In this document: in pieces, positions 6,688-11,934 of the stretch | How positions within the stretch are numbered: position 1 is the stretch's first letter | Layout: the number at the start of each line of letters is the position of its first letter | NCBI GenBank assembly: GCA_964509845.1 | Contig: CAZDZG010000032.1 | Coordinates: 1-12,016 of the forward strand | Direction: 5' to 3' | Length of the DNA stretch: 12,016 nt | From: WYZ-LMO6 sp964509845 | GTDB taxonomy: Archaea; Hadarchaeota; Hadarchaeia; Hadarchaeales; WYZ-LMO6 | The notes under the pieces: model-generated | What the model was told of the DNA's origin: nothing | Database searches by the model: none | Seen by the model: only the letters and a program-made list of their open reading frames with translations | Position numbers and translations under genes: made by a program

Positions 6688-7551
6688 CTAATCCCTCCCC
6701 CTCTCCCCCTCCCAGGAGGCCCACCTGCGGAAGAGCTCCTCCTGAACCCTCACGGCAAGGGAAGGATCGAAGGAGGGGGGAGCCGGCTCGCCCTTGGTGG
6801 GGAGGAAGATCTTGCTCCGGGGGTCGCGGAAGGGACAGGGGGGATAGAAGGGGTGGGGTTTTCCGCTCCTCACCCCCGTTACCCCCTCCTCGGGACAGAC
6901 CCTCAGCATGAAGCCCCTGCACCCCACCAGCCCCCTGAGGAGGGGGAGGTGGTCCAGCAGGTGGAAGTAGAGCTGGGAGGCTATGCACCTGAACTCCGGG
7001 GAGGATCTGACGCAGAGCCTCAGGCCGAGCAGGTTGAGGAGGGAGCGGAGGTTCATGGTGACGTGGTAGATCCCCACCGCCTGGCAGAAGGGGAGCACGT
7101 ACCTGGCGGCCTCCCTGGGCACCCCCGCCTCCAGCATCCGCTCATACTCCCTGAGCGACTCCTCCACCACCCTCCAGAACCCCCTCACGCTGGGATCGTC
7201 CTCCCCCCTCCCCAGCAGGTGCCAGGGGACCACCACCTCGTACGCCCCTCCCTCCTCACCCCACCTCTGGTCCACCCTGGAGTACCTGGTGGAGTAGCCG
7301 GTGTGGCTGGCCATCCGGTGCTCCAGGAACTCCGGGGCCAGCCCCTTGGACATCTTCACGTCGAACTTCACCAGCACGTGCTCCAGGGCGGAGCCGTAGT
7401 CGTTCCTCACCATCATCCTGAAAACCTCCTCCTCCCCCAGGGTCTCGGGCACGCCGGAAAGCCTGGCGGAATAGACCACTTCCCTCCAGGCCTCCCTCCC
7501 CCCCACCACCTGGAAGTTCCAGACCAGGGGCTTGACGGCCTTTATCTCCAT
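6688..7551 (-). CDS. thyX: FAD-dependent thymidylate synthase ThyX
   Basis: ThyX converts dUMP to dTMP using methylene-tetrahydrofolate or an archaeal pterin analogue, FAD and NADPH. The 287-residue product has the flavin/dUMP motif at 77-89, EHRMASHTGYSTR, against the consensus RHRxxSxNxxSxR: the first R is E and the N is T, while H78, R79, S82, S87 and R89 are kept. Other hallmarks are ALEHV (55-59) and NLRSLLNLLGLRL (167-179), with R169 and R178 in the substrate-binding region. The C-terminal third carries cysteines C211, C219 and C239 and a proline-rich tail, as in longer ThyX members. It is first of a two-gene operon with the TGS GTPase. A TATA box is centred 27.5 bp upstream of the ATG. 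Confidence 0.9.
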   Translation of the reverse strand: MEIKAVKPLVWNFQVVGGREAWREVVYSARLSGVPETLGEEEVFRMMVRNDYGSALEHVLVKFDVKMSKGLAPEFLEHRMASHTGYSTRYSRVDQRWGEEGGAYEVVVPWHLLGRGEDDPSVRGFWRVVEESLREYERMLEAGVPREAARYVLPFCQAVGIYHVTMNLRSLLNLLGLRLCVRSSPEFRCIASQLYFHLLDHLPLLRGLVGCRGFMLRVCPEEGVTGVRSGKPHPFYPPCPFRDPRSKIFLPTKGEPAPPSFDPSLAVRVQEELFRRWASWEGERGRD

Positions 7552-7575
7552 CCCTCTTTTCTTCTTCCTCTCTCC

Positions 7576-7581
7576 TTAAAT
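7576..7581 (-). promoter_or_regulatory. TATA box for the thyX operon
   Basis: On the minus strand CGATTTAAGG has its core centred 27.5 bp upstream of the thyX ATG (7551), in the 64-bp gap after the peroxiredoxin gene. This makes thyX independent of the upstream gene on the same strand. Confidence 0.65.
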
Positions 7582-7615
7582 CGCTCCCAGGGATCGGGGT
7601 GGAAATGCTGGGAGG

Positions 7616-8281
7616 CTATCTCTGGAGCTTCTTGTGGCAGAACCACCAGTCGAGGCACTCTATTTCTCCGGCCTTGGCCCTCCTAAGCCTGTCCTGTACG
7701 GCCTCGACGGTTCCGGCGGGAGGGATGATCACGTGGTCCCCCACCAGCTCGTTGTTGGGCCAGTTGGCGGGCATGGCCACCCCGTGCTTGTCGGAAAGTT
7801 GCATGGCCTCCACCACCCTCAGGATCTCGTCTATGTTCCTCCCCAGCTCCTGCGGGTAGTACAGGATGATGCGTATTTTTCCCTCCGCATCCACCACGAA
7901 GACGGCCCTGACCGTGTTGGTGCCCTTGCCCGGATGGATGAGACCCAGTCTCTCCGCCACGGCCCCGGTGTCGGCGATGATGGGGAACTGGATCTCCACC
8001 CCCAGCTTCTCCCTGATCCACTCCACCCACTTCAGGTGGGAGAAGACCTGATCCACGCTGAGGCCTATGAGCTCGCAGTTCAGGGCCCTGAACCTGTCGT
8101 ACCTCCGCTGGAAGGCCACGAACTCCGTGGTACACACCGGTGTGAAGTCGGCGGGATGGCTGAAGAGCACGAACCATTTCCCGGCGTAGTCGTTCGGCAG
8201 AACCTTTTCACCGTGGGTGGTCCGAACCCTCATCTCGGGGAACCTGTCCCCCAGCAGGGGCATCCCCTTTCTTTCCTCCAT
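7616..8281 (-). CDS. Archaeal peroxiredoxin (Prx6-like, three-cysteine type)
   Basis: This thiol peroxidase reduces H2O2 and organic hydroperoxides in the cytosol. It is 221 residues long, typical of the archaeal Aeropyrum-type enzyme. The peroxidatic cysteine is C50 in HPADFTPVCTTE, with the active-site proline and threonine at PxxxTxxC and the arginine R125 in NTVRAVFVVD. The C-terminal extension ends ECLDWWFCHKKLQR, with C209 and C215 matching the two extra cysteines (C207/C213) of the Aeropyrum pernix enzyme, where one acts as the resolving cysteine in a decameric ring. The ATG at 8281 lies 28 bp from a TATA box shared with the divergent trmO. The thioredoxin encoded in this window is a plausible reductant (inference). 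Confidence 0.96.
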   Translation of the reverse strand: MEERKGMPLLGDRFPEMRVRTTHGEKVLPNDYAGKWFVLFSHPADFTPVCTTEFVAFQRRYDRFRALNCELIGLSVDQVFSHLKWVEWIREKLGVEIQFPIIADTGAVAERLGLIHPGKGTNTVRAVFVVDAEGKIRIILYYPQELGRNIDEILRVVEAMQLSDKHGVAMPANWPNNELVGDHVIIPPAGTVEAVQDRLRRAKAGEIECLDWWFCHKKLQR

Positions 8282-8305
8282 CTTTTTCTCTCCCGGAGCC
8301 CCAGG

Positions 8306-8312
8306 CTATAAG
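8306..8312. promoter_or_regulatory. Single TATA element shared by peroxiredoxin and trmO
   Basis: CTATAAG read on the plus strand and CTTATAG on the minus strand are the same bases, centred at 8309. That point is 28 bp from both the peroxiredoxin ATG (8281, minus) and the trmO ATG (8337, plus). The 55-bp gap has no second A/T-rich box. On the minus side an upstream GGGAAAG resembles a BRE, so the peroxiredoxin direction may be stronger. Confidence 0.6.
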
Positions 8313-8336
8313 CTTTCCCGCCTTTCTTCTGAGCGG

Positions 8337-8837
8337 ATGTGGGTGGAGCTGAGGCCGGTGGGGGTGGTTAGGGTGAAGCTGAGCGATGAGGAGGTCAGGG
8401 AGGCCTGGAGGTCGGGAGGGGTGGAGGGGGAGGTGGAGATCTACCCGGAGTACGAGCCCGCGCTGGAGGGGATAGAGGGTTTCTCCCACCTGAGGCTGGT
8501 GGTCTGGCTCCACAAGGTGGGGGAGGAGGGGAGGAGGGTTCTGAGGGTGAGGCCCAGGAGGTGGCTCAGGCTGGGGGTGCCAGAGGAGGAGGTGCCGGAG
8601 GTGGGCGTTTTCTGCACGGATTCCCCCCACCGCCCCAACCCGGTGGGCATGACGGTGGTGAGGCTGGAGGAGAGGAGGGGCAGATTCCTCAGGGTTTCCG
8701 GTCTGGACCTGTTCGACGGGACTCCCGTGCTGGACATCAGGCCCTGCGTGCCCCGGAGGCTCTCCCCCGAGCCCACCGTTCCCGATTGGTTCAGGAGGCT
8801 GCAGGAGCTCGCGGAGCTCCGGAGAGGTGAGGGGTAG
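8337..8837 (+). CDS. trmO: tRNA (A37-N6)-methyltransferase TrmO (TsaA family)
   Basis: TrmO is a SAM-dependent beta-barrel enzyme that methylates N6 of t6A37 in ANN-decoding tRNAs. The 166-residue product starts MWVELRPVGVVRV, the normal family opening, and has GIEGFSHLRLVVWLHK (45-60). Its core signature is VFCTDSPHRPNPVGMTVVRL (91-110), where most members have TRSPHRPNP; the arginine is aspartate here. It then has VSGLDLFDGTPVLDIRPCVP (120-139). It lacks the longer C-terminal domain of E. coli TrmO, as is usual for archaea. The ATG lies 28 bp from the TATA element shared with the divergent peroxiredoxin. The mscL gene follows 31 bp downstream. Confidence 0.93.
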   Translation: MWVELRPVGVVRVKLSDEEVREAWRSGGVEGEVEIYPEYEPALEGIEGFSHLRLVVWLHKVGEEGRRVLRVRPRRWLRLGVPEEEVPEVGVFCTDSPHRPNPVGMTVVRLEERRGRFLRVSGLDLFDGTPVLDIRPCVPRRLSPEPTVPDWFRRLQELAELRRGEG

Positions 8838-8840
8838 CAC

Positions 8841-8847
8841 TTTTAAA
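8841..8847 (+). promoter_or_regulatory. TATA box for mscL
   Basis: TTTTAAAG is centred about 25 bp upstream of the mscL ATG (8869) and lies 3 bp after the trmO stop. It allows expression of mscL independent of trmO. Confidence 0.6.
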
Positions 8848-8856
8848 GTGGGTAAC

Positions 8857-8863
8857 GGAGGTG
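8857..8863 (+). promoter_or_regulatory. Strong Shine-Dalgarno site of mscL
   Basis: GGAGGTG is a full match to the archaeal anti-Shine-Dalgarno and sits 5 bases before the ATG at 8869. It fixes the start there rather than at the upstream in-frame ATG at 8827. It can only be used if the transcript begins upstream, for example as read-through from trmO, because the local TATA predicts a nearly leaderless start. Confidence 0.6.
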
Positions 8864-8868
8864 GGTGG

Positions 8869-9234
8869 ATGGCGAAGGAAGAGGAGATGCTGGAGGAGCT
8901 GAAGCGCATAAGGGCGCTTCTGGAGCCCAAGCCCCCGCCTCCTCCGCCCAAGGGCTTCAAGGCAGAGTTCCTAGACTTCATCTCCAAGTACAAGGTGCTG
9001 GGGTTGGCCGTGGCCTTCATCTTGGGTATCTACCTGGGCGCGCTGGTTCAGGCCCTGGTGGGGGACCTGCTCATGCCCATCATCCAGCTCGTCGTCCCGG
9101 GGTCCACCTGGGAGGAGGTGGAGGTGGGACCCTTCAGGGTGGGACACTTCGCGGGCGCCCTGCTGACTTTCCTGATCGTGGCCTTAGTGGTCTTTCTCAT
9201 AGTGAAGGCGAGCAAGAGGTGGGGCATAGAGTGA
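8869..9234 (+). CDS. mscL: Large-conductance mechanosensitive channel MscL
   Basis: This 121-residue membrane protein releases small solutes when membrane tension rises on hypo-osmotic shock. After a charged helix (MAKEEEMLEELKRIRALLEP) and a run of six prolines comes the channel: an amphipathic FKAEFLDFISKYKV (29-42), TM1 VLGLAVAFILGIYLGALVQAL with the glycine/alanine spacing of the pore helix, then VGDLLMPIIQLVVPG, corresponding to the VADIIMPPLGLLIGG region of E. coli MscL. A short external loop and TM2 (FAGALLTFLIVALVVFLIVKAS) follow, with a very short basic tail. The charged, proline-rich N-terminus is longer than usual and the C-terminal helical bundle is missing, so the charged segment may have moved to the N-terminus. 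It probably forms a transcript with the downstream anchored protein. Confidence 0.88.
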   Translation: MAKEEEMLEELKRIRALLEPKPPPPPPKGFKAEFLDFISKYKVLGLAVAFILGIYLGALVQALVGDLLMPIIQLVVPGSTWEEVEVGPFRVGHFAGALLTFLIVALVVFLIVKASKRWGIE

Positions 9235-9271
9235 TCCTCAGGGGACTGAGGTTTTGGGAAGGAAGGTCCTC

Positions 9272-10096
9272 ATGAGGAGCGGGCTGGCGATGGGGGCCCT
9301 GGGAGCGGTCTTGCTTCTCATAGTCCTCGCGCTTTTCCCGCGGGGTGCAGCCCCCTCCCCCGAAATCCTCTGCGTTCACTACACCCCCTCCCCGGTGAGT
9401 TCGCTGGACCTGGAGCGGGTTTCCCTGGATGAGGTGAGGGTGACCCTGAGAAACGCGGGGAGGGCCCCCTGCAGGGTGGGAGGCCTGGTCCTGACCCTGG
9501 GAGGTAAGGAGATCTCCGGGTGGGCCTGGGGAGAGCTGCGACCCGGTGAGGAGAGGGAGTTCACCTTTCCCTGTCGCTACGTCCAGGTGGATAGGGAGGT
9601 GGGGAGCTACTCCCTCCACGGGAGGCTGAGGGTGGTGGACAGGGAGGGAAAGGTCCTGCTGGACGAGAACCTCGCCTTCTTCCTTCCCATCCTGCGGATG
9701 GGTGAAACCCTCCCCCAGGTGGACTGGACGGAGGGCGTTTCTTTCACCCCCCTCTCTTGGAGCGAGAATCGCATGGTGACCTATACCCGCTCCTACAGCT
9801 ACCGTGGTCCTGAGGTGTGCACGGTGGAGGCGGATCCGGGGACCAAGTTCATCCTCCTCCACTTCAGGTACCGGAACCTCTCGGAGAGTCCCCAGAGGAC
9901 TCCCTGGATAAGCTTCGGGCAGCTGGCCGCGGAAGACGGCGAACTCTATCCACTCACCCCTTACTCGGAGAGGGCGTGCTGGGTGGAGCTGAAGCCGGGG
10001 GAGGAGGTCGAGGGCTTCTTCACCTTCCAGATACCCGAAGGGAAGAAACCGCTGGAGGCCTGCTTTCAGTGCGTGAGGGCCCTCGTGAGGTTCTAG
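9272..10096 (+). CDS. Membrane-anchored extracellular protein with DUF4352-like domain
   Basis: From the ATG at 9272 the product is 274 residues. Residues 5-22 form an uncleaved signal anchor or signal peptide, followed by a predicted external portion. Residues about 30-145 are beta-rich with immunoglobulin-like character (VRVTLRNAGRAPCRVGG, GELRPGEEREFTF). Residues about 155-274 match the DUF4352 pattern: GTKFILLHFRYRNLSESP, then EDGELYPL, then ELKPGEEVEGFFTFQIPEG. DUF4352 domains are telokin-like, secreted and of unknown function. Cysteines at 34, 67, 101, 183, 236, 264 and 267 could form disulfides. A TTG at 9254 is an alternative start, but AGGAAGG is better spaced for the ATG. It lies 37 bp after mscL with no clear separate promoter, suggesting a shared transcript. 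The role is unknown. Confidence 0.8.
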   Translation: MRSGLAMGALGAVLLLIVLALFPRGAAPSPEILCVHYTPSPVSSLDLERVSLDEVRVTLRNAGRAPCRVGGLVLTLGGKEISGWAWGELRPGEEREFTFPCRYVQVDREVGSYSLHGRLRVVDREGKVLLDENLAFFLPILRMGETLPQVDWTEGVSFTPLSWSENRMVTYTRSYSYRGPEVCTVEADPGTKFILLHFRYRNLSESPQRTPWISFGQLAAEDGELYPLTPYSERACWVELKPGEEVEGFFTFQIPEGKKPLEACFQCVRALVRF

Positions 10097-10120
10097 GCTG
10101 CAGGCTCAGGAGTTAGCGGG

Positions 10121-10198
10121 TGGTGCGGCCGGCGGGATTCGAACCCGCGTCACGGGCCCGGGGAGCCCGGGTCTTAGACCAGGCTGGACCACGGCCGC
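10121..10198 (-). tRNA. tRNA-Gly(CCC), CCA encoded, unusual anticodon loop
   Basis: The acceptor stem GCGGCCG/CGGCCGC, TG at 8-9, a short D stem, T arm GCGGG-TTCGAAT-CCCGC, discriminator A (10124) and encoded CCA (10123-10121) make a complete tRNA. The opening GCGGCCGTGGTC resembles archaeal glycine tRNAs as I remember them. The perfect 5-bp anticodon stem CGGGC/GCCCG leaves the loop TCCCCGG, giving anticodon CCC with C at position 33 in place of the near-universal U33, and G37/G38. Placing T at 33 also gives CCC but destroys the stem. A TATA box lies 26.5 bp upstream. Confidence 0.88.
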
Positions 10199-10220
10199 CC
10201 GATACTTCTTTCCCTGATCT

Positions 10221-10228
10221 CTTTAATC
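10221..10228 (-). promoter_or_regulatory. TATA box for tRNA-Gly
   Basis: On the minus strand GATTAAAG is centred 26.5 bp upstream of the tRNA 5' end (10198), in the gap after the CBS gene's stop. Confidence 0.6.
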
Positions 10229-10229
10229 C

Positions 10230-10754
10230 TTATCCCTGGCTCTCCGCGCAGTCCTCGCACACCCACCTTCCGTTGATCTCCCTGAGCCCCTCCTTGACCT
10301 CCCCGCACACCTCGCACACGCTCCTCTCCATTTCCTCTATCCTCAGCACCTCGTGATGCTCAACGGTCTCCGCTATGTCCGGAGAGAAGGAAGCGATGTC
10401 CGAGGCCGTCACGATCCCGGCCAGCACCCCGTTCCTCACCACGGGCAGCCTCCTTATCTTGTGCCTGGTCATGAGCTTGGCGGCCTCCAGCACGTCCGAG
10501 TCCGCCTCTATCGTGATGAGCCGCTTGGACATGATATCCCCCACCTTCACCCTGCTGGCCTTCAGGTCGGCGCTGACCACCTTGGTCAGGATGTCCTGCT
10601 CGGTGAGGATCCCTATGGGTTTCCTGTTCCTCGTCACCACCACGCATCCCACGCCCTTCTCGGTCATGAGCTTGGCGGCCTTGGCTACGTTGGTGTTGGG
10701 AGTGCACGTGACCACGTTTTCGGTCATGATTTCCTTCACGGGTACGGTCTTCAT
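10230..10754 (-). CDS. CBS-pair protein with C-terminal zinc-ribbon
   Basis: This 174-residue soluble protein has two CBS motifs forming a Bateman module. CBS1 is about residues 7-60 (VKEIMTENVVTCTPN, KPIGILTEQDI) and CBS2 about 70-125 (VGDIMSKRLITIEAD, GVLAGIVTASDI). Such modules bind adenine nucleotides or SAM and act as regulators. Near the C-terminus C147-x2-C150 and C166-x2-C169 (VCEVCGEV, WVCEDC) form a small zinc-ribbon, which suggests contact with nucleic acid or protein. I chose the ATG at 10754, which lies 30 bp from the TATA box and has GAGGG before it; the in-frame GTG at 10775 would lie only about 9 bp from the TATA centre and so outside the transcript. It is divergent from rpiA and upstream of tRNA-Gly. 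The ligand and target are unknown. Confidence 0.92.
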   Translation of the reverse strand: MKTVPVKEIMTENVVTCTPNTNVAKAAKLMTEKGVGCVVVTRNRKPIGILTEQDILTKVVSADLKASRVKVGDIMSKRLITIEADSDVLEAAKLMTRHKIRRLPVVRNGVLAGIVTASDIASFSPDIAETVEHHEVLRIEEMERSVCEVCGEVKEGLREINGRWVCEDCAESQG

Positions 10755-10779
10755 GGCCCTCCCTCTCTTCTCCACACCC

Positions 10780-10788
10780 TATTTAATT
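10780..10788. promoter_or_regulatory. Single TATA element shared by CBS gene and rpiA
   Basis: TATTTAATT on the plus strand reads AATTAAATA on the minus strand. Its centre, about 10784, is 30 bp from the CBS ATG (10754) and 32 bp from the rpiA GTG (10816). The 61-bp divergent gap holds no other A/T-rich box. It helps decide both starts. Confidence 0.6.
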
Positions 10789-10815
10789 CCTCCTTTCCAG
10801 CAGAGGGAGAGCTTG

Positions 10816-11529
10816 GTGCCGGTGGAGGAGTGGAAGAAGAGGGCGGCCAGGGCGGCGGCGGAGCTGGTGGAGGGGGAGGTGGTGGGGCTGGGCTCGGGAA
10901 CCACGGTGGCGGAGGTGGTTAGGGTGCTGGCGGAGAAGAGGCCCAGGGCCGTCTTCATCCCCGCCTCCCGCCAGACCGAGGGATTATGCAGGAAGGGGGG
11001 ACTGAAGCTGGGAACCCTGGAGGAGTACGGGGAGGTGGACCTCACCGTGGACGGGGCGGATGAGGTCACACCCCAGCTCGACCTCCTGAAGGGGGGAGGG
11101 GGGGCGCACACCAGGGAGAAGCTCCTGGCCCTATCCTCCCGGAGGCTGGTAATAGCGGTGGACAGGACCAAGCTGGTGGGAAGGCTGGGGGAGAGGAGAC
11201 CGGTTCCCGTGGAGGTCCTCCCCTTCGGCTGGAGGCAGACGGCAGGGAGACTGGAGGGGCTGGGGGGGAAGGCCTCCCTCAGGCTTGCCGGGGAGGGGCC
11301 CTTCCTCACGGACAACGGAAACTACGTGCTGGACGTTTGGTTTGAGAGGATAGAGGAGCCCAGGAGGCTGGAGAGGAGGATAAACCGGGTGCCCGGGGTG
11401 GTGGAGAACGGTATCTTCCCAGGCATGGCGGATGTGGTGGTGGTGGGCCACGAGGAGGGGTGTTCCGTTCTTTGCAGCCGCAGGAAGCTGGGGGAGTGGG
11501 TGAGGGAGAGGCTCCCGAGCAAGCTATAA
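10816..11529 (+). CDS. rpiA: Ribose-5-phosphate isomerase A
   Basis: RpiA interconverts ribose-5-phosphate and ribulose-5-phosphate in the cytosol, supplying pentose for nucleotides. The 237-residue length is typical. Visible motifs are the phosphate loop GLGSGTT near the N-terminus, SRQTEGLCRKGGLKLGTL, the catalytic DGADEV with its two aspartates, KGGGGAHTREK containing the conserved K and the catalytic base E, and VIAVDRTKLVGRLG. DNGNYVLD and VENGIFPGMADVVVVG follow, as in other RpiA proteins. The GTG at 10816 is preferred: GAGGGAG lies 6 bases upstream and the shared TATA box 32 bp upstream. A TTG directly before it is a weaker alternative. The stop codon TAA lies inside the TATA box of the next tRNA gene. 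Confidence 0.96.
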   Translation: MPVEEWKKRAARAAAELVEGEVVGLGSGTTVAEVVRVLAEKRPRAVFIPASRQTEGLCRKGGLKLGTLEEYGEVDLTVDGADEVTPQLDLLKGGGGAHTREKLLALSSRRLVIAVDRTKLVGRLGERRPVPVEVLPFGWRQTAGRLEGLGGKASLRLAGEGPFLTDNGNYVLDVWFERIEEPRRLERRINRVPGVVENGIFPGMADVVVVGHEEGCSVLCSRRKLGEWVRERLPSKL

Positions 11530-11530
11530 G
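11525..11530 (+). promoter_or_regulatory. TATA box for tRNA-Met, overlapping the rpiA stop
   Basis: CTATAAG, centred 28.5 bp upstream of the tRNA 5' end (11556), includes the rpiA stop TAA (11527-11529). The coding end and the promoter share bases. Confidence 0.65.
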
Positions 11531-11555
11531 GGCAGGATCTTCCTTTCTTCATTGG

Positions 11556-11669
11556 GCCGGGGTGGCTCAGATGGTTAGAGCGCCGGACTCATAGCCCCGC
11601 TATGAGTGCTGACCCCCGGGATGATGGGAAATCCGGAGATCGCGGGTTCGAGTCCCGCCCCCGGCACCA
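11556..11669 (+). tRNA. tRNA-Met(CAT), intron-containing, CCA encoded
   Basis: The acceptor stem is GCCGGGG (11556-11562) with CCCCGGC (11659-11665), the D stem GCTC/GAGC, the anticodon stem CCGGA (11583-11587) with TCCGG (11632-11636), and the T arm GCGGG-TTCGAGT-CCCGC. The discriminator is A and CCA is encoded (11667-11669). Removing 37 bases after A37 restores a standard loop CTCATAA with anticodon CAT. The lack of the initiator's A1 start suggests elongator Met; the Ile2 tRNA, whose CAT is modified to read AUA, cannot be fully excluded. A TATA box precedes it and a T-run follows. Confidence 0.88.
11594..11630 (+). other. tRNA intron at canonical position 37/38
   Basis: The 37-base insert separates A37 (11593) from A38 (11631). 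A relaxed bulge-helix-bulge can be drawn: helix CTCA (11588-11591) with TGGG (11625-11628, one T-G wobble), 3' bulge AAA (11629-11631), and outer helix CCGGA/TCCGG. The inner side pairs only as CCC (11596-11598) with GGG (11618-11620). A competing perfect 9-bp hairpin spans the 5' splice site (11587-11607). The exact ends are inferred from the restored loop. Confidence 0.75.
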
Positions 11670-11672
11670 CCC

Positions 11673-11677
11673 TTTTT
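11673..11677 (+). terminator. T-run after tRNA-Met
   Basis: Five T residues begin four bases after the encoded CCA. Short T-runs are the usual intrinsic termination signal in archaea. Confidence 0.5.
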
Positions 11678-11934
11678 CCCAGCCGGTCCGCTCCCTCTTA
11701 GTGCGGCTGCTCCGGCTTCCCGTCCGCCAGGCAGGAGTGGGAGGTTCCCGGAGTCTTGTATTCCGGGGGTATGGAGTGCTTGGGTTTGAGGTGCCTGAAC
11801 CTTTCAACCCATCCAGCAGGAAAAGGATCTCCAGTCTTTTCCTCAGGCCAGCCTTCTCCCCCCGCTTTTTATTTCACGCCCCCCGTTTTTGGCCGGGAAA
11901 GAAGGTTTTTTGCCGGCCCTTCGGATGGAAAAGG
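11678..11934. other. Non-coding stretch with hairpins; possible small RNA
   Basis: No convincing gene is visible in this 257-bp stretch. Its plus strand is pyrimidine-richer than the coding strands around it. Two hairpins can be drawn: CCCGGA/TCCGGG (11747-11752 with 11762-11767, 9-base loop), and a bulged one from GGGTTTGAGGT to ACCTTTCAACCC (11782-11810, 6-base loop). A T-run (about 11864-11868) could end a transcript. Open frames on either strand have poor composition and run into other features. A small RNA is possible; I do not recognise a family. Confidence 0.35.
11891..11918. repeat. Inverted repeat upstream of the nitrilase-like gene
   Basis: GGCCGG (11891-11896) and CCGGCC (11913-11918) are perfect inverted copies separated by 16 bases. 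The spacer holds GAAAGAAGG followed by TTTTTT (11905-11910), whose centre is about 27 bp before the GTG start at 11935. The layout fits a weak BRE/TATA flanked by operator arms, but is unproven. Confidence 0.35.

Noticed and set aside
5558..6988. A 476-codon minus-strand frame overlapping the GTPase and thyX in another frame
   Set aside because: The GTPase and ThyX frames carry the family motifs. This one is G/E-rich composition noise.
8827..8868. Upstream ATG adding 14 residues to MscL
   Set aside because: It lies inside the trmO 3' end, would span the TATA box and a perfect GGAGGTG site, and adds no family sequence.
10755..10775. GTG start for the CBS gene adding seven residues
   Set aside because: It would place the start only about 9 bp from the TATA centre, upstream of the expected transcript start.
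11609..11627. CTGA and ATGATGG in the tRNA intron, resembling box D and box C
   Set aside because: The order and spacing are wrong for a C/D guide RNA, and the intron is too short to hold guides.
11589..11807. A 72-codon minus-strand frame crossing the tRNA-Met gene
   Set aside because: It contains the typical RDSNPR shadow of a tRNA T arm and has no support as a gene.
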